Shown: piece after piece, positions 38,031 to 56,456 of the stretch
How the letters are laid out: each line of letters begins with the position of its first letter
Numbering within the stretch: position 1 is the first letter of the stretch
Assembly (NCBI RefSeq): GCF_964355755.1
Contig: NC_092670.1
Span: 17,793,201 to 17,857,200 of the forward strand
DNA: 64,000 nucleotides
Origin: Antedon mediterranea
Taxonomy: Eukaryota; Echinodermata; Crinoidea; Comatulida; Antedonidae
Direction of reading: 5' to 3'
Position numbers and translations under genes: made by a program
Notes under the pieces: model-generated
The model's input: only the letters and a program-made list of their open reading frames with translations
Told to the model about the DNA's origin: nothing
The model's database searches: none

Positions 38031-38948
38031 TTTCAACAAGAACAATACATTATATTGATTAGCTACAACTGATATGATGTTTCGATATTTGTGGTAAACT
38101 AGATTAGAAAAATACTTTATATTACGATTGATTACAACAGCCATTTCTTTATACATTTATTATATCACAGAAAAGTACACACTTAACATAATATACAGTT
38201 TAATTAGAAATGATATGATTATTATATTCTAAGTATTATTCATCAACTTATTATTATTCTAAGTATTAAGTCCTCTATAAAAATATGCTTTGAAATTTCT
38301 ATATTAAATATGTAAACCATACATCCCATGGGGACCTCGTTACGAAATTTGGCAAAAACTAATAGGGTGGGATTATACTAGGATTGCATTAAGAATGGAA
38401 GTGCCAAAGTATTGTGTCTAAATTTATACTAAATTAGGGGTGGGATTACATTTGAGCATAGGATTATATTTGGTCATAATAATATACAGTATAATAACAT
38501 ACAATACAGTATAATAACATTGTAGAACCCTACATTGTTCTATGCTTAGAATGCACCATACATTTAAGTTGACAAAACTTGTGCAGTACCTTACTTTTAA
38601 CTTATTAAAGACAGACAGGCAGTAAACAATTAAATAGTAATTCCAATAATTAATAATAGACAAAAACTATACAGTTAAAACTCCAACAAGGAAACTAGTG
38701 AGATACAAGGAATACATATTATATAGAAAGAATATTAAAATTCAACACTGGACATTGTGTCCATTGTAATGTGTTTGGAAAGACTAATAATTGTAGTGTT
38801 ATATATACTAAAATAATCAATAATTAAATAATTAATTAATTTCATGGCACCAGCCATACATTTAACTAGCCTGGACGAAGTAACATTAAAATAATTGCGT
38901 ATTTGAGAAAACATTATTAAGGTTTACAATTAATTAAACAAATGATGA

Positions 38949-39535
38949 TTGTACAGGCTAGTACTATACAAAGATTGTACAGGCTAGTACTATACAAAGA
39001 TTGTACAGGCTAGTACTATACAAAGACTGTACAGGCTAGTACTATACAAAGATTGTACAGGCTAGTACTATACAAAGATTGTACAGGCTAGTACTATACA
39101 AAGACTGTACAGGCTAGTACTATACAAAGATTGTACAGGCTAGTACTATACAAAGATTGTACAGGCTAGTACTATACAAAGATTGTACAGGCTAGTACTA
39201 TACAAAGATTGTACAGGCTAGTACTATACAAAGATTGTACAGGCTAGTACTATACAAAGATTGTACAGGCTAGTACTATACAAAGACTGTACAGGCTAGT
39301 ACTATACAAAGATTGTACAGGCTAGTACTATACAAAGATTGTACAGGCTAGTACTATACAAAGATTGTACAGGCTAGTACTATACAAAGATTGTACAGGC
39401 TAGTACTATACAAAGATTGTACAGGCTAGTACTATACAAAGATTGTACAGGCTAGTACTATACAAAGATTGTACAGGCTAGTACTATACAAAGATTGTAC
39501 AGGCTAGTACTATACAAAGATTGTACAGGCTAGTG
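38949..39535. repeat. 26 bp satellite, about 22 copies, next to the AVL9 stop codon
   Basis: A highly uniform array with unit GATTGTACAGGCTAGTACTA plus TACAAA. Nearly all copies are identical; the only recurrent change is GATTGT to GACTGT (near 39022, 39100 and 39283). It ends 29 bp past the AVL9 stop (39564-39566 on the minus strand), so it is probably transcribed in the AVL9 3' untranslated region. There are no spacers, so it is not a CRISPR array. Confidence 0.95.
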
Positions 39536-39563
39536 TTGACTATTACGGACTTGTACATTAAAT

Positions 39564-42500
39564 TTACATTGTTTGTGAGAAATCTAAGTGTTCTGGTTTC
39601 TCCTCATCTGTATCCCCATCTTCATTATCTTTCCATTCTTGGGCCAAGCTAGTGAACCATGACGATACGGCTGAGCGAGCATTGCCAATTGCTACTGTCG
39701 TCTTACTCAAAGCGTTGTTTATTTTACGGCCACGCTCACTTGCTTGCATTGCACTATGAGGAAAAAACATTAGGCCTATTGTTACTATGGAATTGAGTAG
39801 ATTGGAACCTCATAATTATGCGAGTGACACTTAGTTGAGTGACTCCTATTTAGATTGAATTGCACTGTGGTAAACAAAATTAGTAGTAGAGTATTAACTA
39901 TTAACTTAGTAATTATTTATTATTAGTATTAAACACTTTCTTGGTCTTGAATGTGTCCCTTAATAATTGTTAATGATATTAGTCAATGTAACGGTCATTC
40001 TAACCTCATACTGGTTCATTTGGGTTTTTTAAATACATTTTAGAACAGTTGCATCTATTCAAACAAGACATTTTTACCTTACAGTTTACACCATCTGTGG
40101 CTGATCAATTTTATGTTATTTTCACATCATTTATGTACAATATAAACCTAACATAATGGTCTGGTATTTATTACTTGAAATTCATTCATTTATACTTTCT
40201 TAGATTAGTGGGTTTTTTTTTCTGGTAGAAGTTGTATTATTAGTATTAAAATTAAACAAAAATGCGGTAGTGTCAAAGGTCACATGTTATTGGATTTAGT
40301 TTGATCATTCCCATGATGCAAAATTGTTTTACCGAGTTGAAAATGACCAATGTCTGAAGCTGCTGTAGATGTAGAATAACACAACACATTTTAAATATCT
40401 CATCTTATTGTTTGTGTGTATGGCGTGAATGGAGAATTATTAGGATTTTGTCAATTCTCGCTCACAATACTATGCATTTGTGACCAAATGAATATTATTT
40501 TACTAAACTTTTGCATATAATTTTCACTCCTGGTCATGGTGCATTTGATTGATTGATTGTTGAATTCATTTTAAGTCAAATTTTTGCTTGGCCATTTCTC
40601 ATTTAATATTAACCACTCTCAGGCAGTAGTTTTTGATTATTATTTTTATTTATAAATTCAAACTAAACAGGTGTTCAACTAAACAGGTGATCATTACCTT
40701 TGCAATCTAATCTTCATATCTGCAACCCCTAACTGTCCTTTACATGGATGCCTGAAACATACAAAAAAATCATATGGTTCATTCATCGGTGGAAATATTT
40801 ATATCATTTATATGAATATAAATATGTGTTGCTCTGCAACACACACATGCAAAAGTGGAATAGTGGAGCTGTAGCTTGGTGGTTAATGTGCTTGCCTTTC
40901 AATCTCAAGGTCCGGGGTTCAATTCTGACTCAGTGTAAAGGTTGTGACTCACGACTGTACTCTTTCAACTCCATTCAAATGAGACTAAAGCTCTGTCTAA
41001 ACTATAAAACTAAGTGTAAATGTGCCCAAATATGGTAGTGATATCATCATATCCATATATGGGCACATCAAATTTTTTTGTCACATTTAGTGTTGATAGT
41101 GTAGAGACAGAGATTTAGTTCACAAGCACGATAAATTACAAAATAGTTTATCCATCCTGTACAGTAAGTACAAATTCTTTGGATTTACACTAGGGCCGTG
41201 GTTCACATATTTAGTCAGCAGAACCAGTGACCCCTCAATAAATAACATATTATTGCACATACCCAGCCAGCTCATTGTTAATTGCACTGTGCTGCTTACT
41301 TCTCCATATTTTATAATTGTGCGTTTTCTTCCAGGCCTCAATAAAATGCTCGTTGTATTCATGTGCAGCACTTTCATCTGTTACAAAGTAAAAATGATAA
41401 TACCATTATTTAATAATTTTTATGATAAAAGCCAGGGGGGTTCTTTTTTTCACAAAAAGGGGAAAGTGCTAGCGTAAGCAACTGAAGAAAAGATAGATGT
41501 AGACCTAGTCTAGTAGATGAAAGTAATTTGGCAGCTGGTTAAGTAGAATTTGCTATAACATTGTCATAGGTTAGGTCAATTCTCTACTGTAGCACTCGCT
41601 GTTGTTTGAAAGGGGCCATTTGGGAAATAGTGGGCGTTCATTCATTCCTGGCTACGGCCTTGAATGCTATTTTTTCCTGTTTCATATGTACTGTATGTGA
41701 TGTGAAAGCTAAATCTGTAGTTGTAGTAAGCTAAGACTACAATTATGTTTATTTTGCAATTTATTTTGAATTCTAAACGATTCAATGCTAAGGACTGGTC
41801 AACAACCTCCATATTATTTGACCTGTACAGTACCTGGTTCCAGTGAAGATGCAAGAAGTGATATTAAGTATTGTCTGAACTGCGATCTTATCCACTCATT
41901 ACCTCCTTCCCATCCTATAATATAAGAAAAGTATTCACTATTATTTTAGTACGGTTGTTTCTGAAACTACTGTATGGTCATAGCTTAAGTGGGGGGGGGG
42001 GGGGGACCTTTCAGTATAAATGAGGGGAATAATTTTAATGATTCTTCTAAATTTTATTTAGTACAAGTATATTTTTTACATCTGTGTATCGTAAAGGACA
42101 AAGGCATGTATTACCAAAGCACTTAGTGTATATGCACATATTTAATTAGGCAACTTAAATATGCACATAATTATCAGGCTCAATATGTCTTACGAGGCTT
42201 ACATGCAGTACCATAAATTATGACTATCCACTATATAATACATTACCAGTTCCATCAAACAGGATATCATTATCACCCATAACACTTTTAACAATGACAT
42301 CTGCAAAGCGAAGGTCAGCAGTACTTAGGCTTAGTTCTCGTTTTAAGTCATTGTCCAAGATCATCATTTTCCCTTCGTCTGGCTGTAAGAAATTAAAAAT
42401 AAGCAATGGGAATAACAAATTGAACAGCATCAAGTAAGCTGAATGAATATTCTTCTGCTGTGCCATTCCAAACAATACAAATCACCCTATCAACTATGAA

Positions 42501-45500
42501 TCTTTTTTATATTGCAAAACTCCAGTGTTGCAGGATTGATGTTAATGTGAACTCTCAGGGGTTTCTGATTGATACTAGGCCTCCAGAATTTATTAAGTGT
42601 TTAATGTGAAGGGGTATTATTGCATATGACACACAATTGATTTCATATCGTAATCTGTTTATTTATAGGCAATTTTGTTCCCTAAAGAATACAATCAATG
42701 CACCAGTGATTCTCCTGCTCCTTACCTCTACAATGACATCATGAAGATGTTTCTTCTGTTTGAATAAAATGTTTGTTGCACCAACCACAAAGCACCTGAC
42801 GTTGATATCTTGCAGGAGATCGTGTTGTTGTAAGGCCATGTATGGCTGGCATATTGATCCCTGTCAAATATAACAATCACCATCAATATCATTGTTATCA
42901 AGAATTTAACGTATACAGTGTTTAATGTATACAGTGTTTAAAAATGTTTCAATCTACCAATAGTACTGGGCATAATGGCACTATAGCTTGTGCATATATC
43001 AATCCAAGCTCTGACTCTGTCACAGAAACAAAAAGCACCACTACCTGAGACTCATGGTTAGGAGTCTTGGTTTAGAAACTATGGTTTTAGTCAACCTGTG
43101 AATAGGCTAATGCTGTTGAATGTGTAATGAAATAAAATTCCAATTGAGAACCCTTTTTTACCTTGCCAAATATTGAAAGTGGAAATCCAAATTCATCTAC
43201 ATTGAGCGTACCAACTGGCAGTTCACGTTTCACAACAACGAACTCACTTGAAGAACTGGTTGGTGGAGCATTTTCTGATGTCATTGCTTTTTCATTTTTC
43301 TCTTTCTCTGCATCATTAACAACTTCTTCTGCTTCACTTTTATTCTCATAATGTAATGTGTTATACGCATAAAAACGACTAGAACCCGTTTCAATTTCAA
43401 GATCGTTACCGTTCGTCGTCTTTGGGATATTTTCTGTTTCTTCTTTGGTGGATTTATTTAATGATATTCCATATAATTCAGTTTCAATCAGCTCAAGAAG
43501 CTGGTCTTCATAAGATTGCACATGTTTGCTGCCCTCACTTTTCACTTGGTTGCTGCCCTCAACCACTTGTTTTTCACCCTCAGTTTTACATTTATTTTCT
43601 TTATTTTCAGTTGCACTATTTTCAGATTGTGAAGCGTCTTGTTTATTAACACTAATGTTTGAATGTGTACTCTTTTCAAACATACCGCTATCATTACCAA
43701 ATTGTCCTTCTTTCGACATTCCTCCTACAGTCTTATTATCATCCCCCTCCTTTATAATGGAATCATCCTCAAATTTCAACTTTTTACAATTGTCCTGCAT
43801 TGTGACATCATCGGGTTTGTTCACATCATTTAGCTTGCTATCTTTTATTGTTTCTGTTTCCACAACATCAGATTTTGTTTGTGATTCTTGTTTGATTTGA
43901 TTATCAGGTTTTTTAGAATAATTTGGTAAGTGGGAATCGTTTAACGTGAGGTAATCTGCAGTGCTGATGCCAAAGTCACTTAATTCAAAATCGCATGCAG
44001 TTCCTGAACTCTGTTCAAATGTGACGGACTCTTTTAAACCATGTTGAATCATACCTACAAATATCAAAAGGTTGAATCTATGTCAACAATAACTTAAGTG
44101 TTAAAGCTTGGTTCCCACTAGGGACGCAGTACGTAAGCGATTTGACCAATCACGAGCAATTGATTATTCAAACTGTCGATTGTCATTGGTTAACTCGCTT
44201 GTGTTGCATCTACGCCCTTGCATTGCGTCTCTATCTAGTGGGAACCAGGCTTAAAACTATCTTGGTATTTGGTGAATTTTGTGCAACTCTACTTGGCAGT
44301 AGTCCTACTGTAGTTTCCTAGTATGAACTTGGAATATGGTTTAAACTGCCCTTGGGAATTTATCATGTCATTCATAACCGAAACCTGTAACATGGTTTAC
44401 ATTGCCCTCTGGGGATTCATGATGCAATTCATAACCACAACTTAAAATATTGTTTCTGCCACTTCCTAGTGATTCTTAATGTGGTCTATGACAGGTAACA
44501 TTGTCAGAAGAACCCATTATGTTAATATGACCAATGGCGTAACGGCTGGCTAAACTCAGGGCCCCGGAGCTTACAGGGGCCCTGAACAGTGCCCAGAGTA
44601 AATAACAGGCATTCAAATATGTCAAAAAAGGCTAAAAACTTAGGGTTTGTAAACCAGGGGCCTAGGCCTCTGCGTTACGCCACAGAATATGACCCCCTCT
44701 AATATCAGCATATCCTTTCAGTTGCTTCTCTGACTGTGATCTTGTGAACACTGTATGTAGCTACAGGACAGTATAAATGATATCTTATTTTTCTATACAA
44801 ATTACCAGTCGGCTTACCTGGGAAAAGGGATAGTAAAGTTAGTAGTGATCCACACAGCTTTTCAACGGGTGAGGTGTAGAATAAGACCCGTCGTTCAAGT
44901 AACATAAGTTTAAATAAAACAAGCACCTGCCAATAAAAAACAATAAAAATAAGAATAAAATAGGTATACTTAATAAAGAAACATTTTATATAGCCTACTG
45001 GAATCTTGACCTAACCAGCTCTAGTACTTGGTAACTATAATTTTATTTGGCTCCTAGTCAGTTATAAAAGATAAAGTTATTATTATTATTATTATTAATC
45101 AAAAACAAAGAGAATATTAATATTTTTAGTCGCGACTCTATAGCTTACTGAGACGGTCGGTCGGTAAACACTAACTTGAGCATGCGACTACAGCCATGTA
45201 TATGGCCTTGTTTGTGATCAGAAGCTAATGAAAATGTACTTTACAGTCCCCAGGTTTGTTAATTTGGGCTAGCAAATATGGGTACATATATAAAATAAAC
45301 CACAATTATTCTTACTTTATGCTTAAATGTTGTAACAAGCTCTCGGGCATCCAAACCAATTAACATCTGTGAGCTACTAATCAACTCATGGCTACTTATA
45401 CACAATGACAAGTTCTTATATAAATCCTGAAAGAATAAGTACAGTATTGAATAAGTACAATATTGTATAGGTCTAATACTGAATAAATATACAATAATAC

Positions 45501-48500
45501 TGAATAAGTAAAATATTGAATAGGTCTAATACTGAATAAATATACAGTAATATTAAATAAGTACAATATTGAATAAGATTAGTCTACTAAATAGTAAGTA
45601 CAATATTGAAAAAGTACCAAATTGAATAAGTCTTAATACAGTACTGAATAAGTACAATACTGAATAAGTTAAATACTGAATTATAAGTACAATAACAAGC
45701 AATCTCTTAATTTAGTGTAGGTTCTGAATCTAAATAGCGGGATTTTGACACACATAACTACACTTGAGTTGAAAAAAAAACTTGCTGGTGGCGCTTTATA
45801 AAAAGAAACAAAACAAATATTATATAAACATTGGCATGCTCCTTTAATATCATATGTATTAAATGTGACTCACTTTTAAGATTTCAGTTCTAGAAAAATC
45901 CTTTTCTTCAAAATATGCATGGGTGATTAACTGTAGTTTTGCTTGAATCCAACCATACACAGGCTTAATAGAAAAAACAAGTGCAATATGAAACATAATT
46001 ACTTATTCACATGATAAGCACAAGGATATTACTGATTGTTCTTGTCAGTTCAAATAGCTTTCCATTTATTTATCTTACATTACAAGTAATTGCTACTTCA
46101 AGTAAAGACTAAAATACAGTTTCAATGATCTTTTTCATTTTTCTTTTCCACAGATTAAAGAGTTATACAGATAATATATTATCATTATGCAATATTACAT
46201 CATTATATAAAATGGAGAATAAAAACTAGTAAAGTTTAGGTTTGTGGGAAATAAGTCACAGTAGTTAAGAATTTCTCAACGTTACTTGTAACGTTATAAA
46301 AACATCATCAAAACATCATCAATGTTCTTGTGCCCCTAATATGTCCTCTTTATAGAGGCTCTATTTTATATAATATTGTAGTTAAAAAGACAAATTTTGA
46401 CAAATAAACTTATTTACCAAATTACTTAGTATGCACACAGATTTCTGAACAGTTCCTCTTGTGATATCATCAGTCTTTGAAATAAGATCCTATAAAATTA
46501 AAGTTTATTGTAGCAGTTTAAGGAAGCTATTTTAATTTGATAGTGAACATTTGACAAGTTTGATGAGCAAAGTGAGTAGGATACATCTTTTGTATTGCTT
46601 CACTGCTATACCTGCCATATTATGTTGTGTAGCAATAAAGGTTACTATTTGGAGCATTTTGGTGGAAGTTTTCACTATGACACAAAGCTAAACACTTATC
46701 TACAAATTCAATCAAATCAGTAGTACAGTCAACTCTTCCAATACTGGACACCTTTGGGTTGGCCTATTATGCCTGGTTTTTCAGAAATTCTGGTATTCCG
46801 AATGTGTTTCTAAAAATGAATTTTGGACCTTAAGAAAACTCTGGCTTTGGGAGAGTTTTTGGTTTTTAGAGAGTCCAGTATTGGGAGAGTTGACTGTATT
46901 TAAATATGGACCTTTATAGGTCCATGGTATAAACTACTACTGTTATTATGAATCTGGATTCCGGAAAACCAAACATTTTTGGCCAACCCAAGAGTGTCAG
47001 TTTCTAGGCATTTTAAGCCAACTCAAACCAATTTATATTTTGTAAATTACACAAACAATCAATATCTGTCTAGATTATTTAAAATATTATCATAGTAGCA
47101 AATGTCATCTAAGTGATCATATGTTTTTTTATAGTACGTTTTTTATTTTACTTTTATTTGTATGTATGTCTTTTATATAAACTGTATATATCTTTTAAAT
47201 TATGTATGTTTTTATTTTTCTTTATTATAAGTTATAACTTTTCTTTACTTTTAAAACTTGTAACTGAACCATTTTGAAAAGCAGTATGTTACTGAAAATG
47301 CAATCCAGTCAAAAGAAATAATAAATAAATAATAAAATATTTTATAGGCCAACAGTACATCTGCTGGATTAGGGGAAAGTACAATGACAAAGGGTAGGTT
47401 TAGAATAAAAAGACAATGGTCATTTAAGAAGATATTAGATTAAGATTAAAAAAAACAATTTGTTACTGGCAGCTATAATATTCATACCTCTGTGTTTATT
47501 TGTCGATAACAGGAAACGCCAAAAACTGTTGATGTTTTATCATCTAATGCTGGTAGGTGAAAATAAATGGTATCTGAAATTATAATTAAAATATTTAATA
47601 ACAAGATTAAAAATCAATTATTATAAATTAATAACATGAGGTTTACTACAGGCAACCAGTTAATGAATCTGAGGAACGGGTCCATATATACAAACTTTAA
47701 GCTCTGTCTCCACTATCAAACAACTCTACAGTATGTGACAAAAAATGTGATGCCACATATTTGGGTATATCACAACCATATTTGGGTACATTACACTTTT
47801 TTTTGTCAAACTAGTATGATAGTGTAGACAGAGCGTTAGGACAGGTACATTTTGACACAAATTATTATTATTACCCGAACCTGTTATCAACGATCAAGCT
47901 ACACATACAAAATGTGGCACAGTCACCCAAACACATCATCAACAGATCTTACTCAAATGTCAAAACTTTTATAAAAATATAGAATTAAAATTCACTAAAT
48001 TGAATTATTTAATAATGCCTTTTAAAATCACTAAAACAAAAATATATATTAATGTAAATGCATACACATTTTGAATACAATGAATTAATAAGATAAAATG
48101 TTAAGAATACCATGGATATTCATTTGTAGCAGTACAGGGTAGACCTTGGTATAATAGTGACATTCTTGTTTGAAAGGTAAGGTTTATCAGGGAAGAGTTA
48201 ACCCTTGGTTTATTTATATACACTATAAATTATAATCTACTCTGTGTTGGATGAATATCAATTGGGTTGAATTGAAATATACAATACCTTGTAAGTGATT
48301 ATGTGCACCATCAGGTAAAGCAAGGAATGGTAAGTATTTCCACTCTTCAGGTAACTCGCAACTGTTTTCGGGCTCTCCGTCAACCAATGGTGGGTAAGAA
48401 AAATCAACCTTTTTCAATAAAAAACAAATATTAAGAAAATGTTTACTGCTTGCTAAATAAATTATAATTTATTTTATGGCAGTCATGCATGATCAGTGTG

Positions 48501-48875
48501 ATTATTATTTGAAGAAATAATTAGGCCTAGGGCCTAGGCTAGCTACCTGACTTCTAGGTCGCATCACCGAGGCACAATGTCCCTCCTCCTGCCTCCTGTT
48601 TTGATATGATGATGGCTATGGCCTAGCCCTATGTTAAGTAGGCCTGGTGGTATGCCGTGGACGTCGTGTGTGCGGGAATCCGTGTGTGCTGTGCATGCTA
48701 CTTTAATTAGCTTACCTAGTATAGTAGCCTAGGCTACTACTAGGAGAAGTTAGGAGAGCAATCAAATGAATGTACTTAAATATCAACTCCTTACCTGACA
48801 ACCTCTTTTATGATGAAACCCAACCACAACAACATGGAGGATAAAACCCCCGCCTAGTGGCTTAACTTCTGCCAT
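39564..48875 (-). CDS. AVL9: AVL9 homologue, 14 coding exons, 757 aa
   Basis: AVL9 is a DENN-type protein of late secretory traffic and cell migration. Exons (high to low): 48875-48795, 48408-48288, 47573-47488, 46489-46418, 45963-45874, 45426-45316, 44926-44818, 44054-43162, 42860-42726, 42382-42247, 41914-41834, 41377-41263, 40751-40698, 39753-39564; all joins keep frame. Matches to vertebrate AVL9: HVVVVGFHHKRGCQ then EEWKYLPFLALPDGAHN (about 14-60), VFGVSCYRQI (about 85-95), TRGTVQKSVC, QLITHAYFEEKDFS, LFKLMLLERRVLFY...LLSLFPGMIQHGL (191-229), PYMALQQHDLL, STADLRFAD, GWEGGNEWIRSQF, AWKKTHNYKIW, and SERGRKI near the C-terminus. Exon 8 (about 298 residues) holds an acidic, K/E/N/S-rich low-complexity linker between the DENN parts; its position matches the variable linker of vertebrate AVL9, but its sequence does not. 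Convergent with TROAP, divergent from ARF. Confidence 0.95.
40863..40984 (+). repeat. tRNA-derived SINE head in AVL9 intron 13
   Basis: GGAGCTGTAGCTTGGTGGTT gives an A box and GGTCCGGGGTTCAATTCTGAC a good B box about 35 bp later. The body (TGTGACTCACGACTGTACTC, TTTCAACTCC) then abuts the family A MITE at 40985. It lies on the strand opposite to AVL9. Confidence 0.65.
40985..41115. mobile_element. MITE family A copy in AVL9 intron 12
   Basis: Starts AAAGCTCTGTCTAAACTATA, centre ATATCCATATATGGGCACAT, ends TGTTGATAGTGTAGAGACAGAG. TAA precedes AGCTCTG. Confidence 0.75.
41431..41662. mobile_element. Fragment of the CAGG...CCTG element family
   Basis: Left GCCAGGGGGGTTC and right CCTGGCTACGGCCTTG match the ends of the element at 14402-15467, but the outermost left bases are gone and the interior is only ~200 bp. 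It lies in AVL9 intron 11. Confidence 0.6.
44104..44254. mobile_element. MITE family B copy in AVL9 intron 7
   Basis: Left AGCTTGGTTCCCACTAGGGA, right CTAGTGGGAACCAGGCT, both flanked by TAA. The inner core has GACCAATCACGAGCAATTG and CGATTGTCATTGGTTAAC. This is among the best-preserved copies. Confidence 0.82.
44535..44682. mobile_element. Short inverted-repeat element in AVL9 intron 7
   Basis: TGGCGTAACG at the left and CGTTACGCCA at the right are exact inverted copies. Just inside the left end is another hairpin (CAGGGCCCCGG... CAGGGGCCCTG). There is no open frame. It is MITE-like, of unknown superfamily. Confidence 0.6.
45124..45219. repeat. Interspersed ~95 bp repeat, copy 2 (AVL9 intron 6)
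   Basis: Starts TTTTAGTCGCGAC and has GGTCGGTAAACACTAACTTG then AGCATGCGACTACAGCCATG, as in the copy at 11135. Confidence 0.6.
45435..45690. repeat. Degenerate tandem repeat in AVL9 intron 5
   Basis: Variants of ACTGAATAAGTACAATATTG and AATAGGTCTAATACTGAATA repeat with irregular spacing, the clearest pair being about 57 bp apart (45460 and 45520). It is AT-rich simple sequence. Confidence 0.7.
46726..46896. mobile_element. Tc1/mariner-pogo-type MITE, 171 bp, in AVL9 intron 3
   Basis: Left CAGTCAACTCTTCCAATACT with GGACACC and right TCCAGTATTGGGAGAGTTGACTG are inverted copies, flanked on both sides by the dinucleotide TA. The CAGT...ACTC start, the GGACACC segment and the TA duplication fit pogo/Tigger-like elements. 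No transposase is present. A diverged inverted-repeat arm of similar sequence (GGCCAACCCAAGAGTGTC) follows at about 46980. Confidence 0.7.
47697..47838. mobile_element. MITE family A copy with TTA duplication, AVL9 intron 2
   Basis: AGCTCTGTCTCCACTATCAA at the left, GTATGATAGTGTAGACAGAG at the right. TTA precedes the left end and follows the right end (after CAGAGCG). The interior is self-complementary. Confidence 0.78.

Positions 48876-56456
<7,581 letters not shown>

Noticed and set aside
38949-39535. CRISPR-like regular repeats
   Set aside because: The units are contiguous with no spacers, in a eukaryotic genome; this is a satellite.
40863-40935. Functional tRNA gene
   Set aside because: A and B boxes are present, but no acceptor stem closes around them and related fragments occur elsewhere, so a SINE head is the better reading.
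42383-42475. Extension of AVL9 exon 10 with an apparent Met start
   Set aside because: The TTCTTACAG acceptor before PDEGKMM and the continuity with exon 9 show that these codons are intronic.
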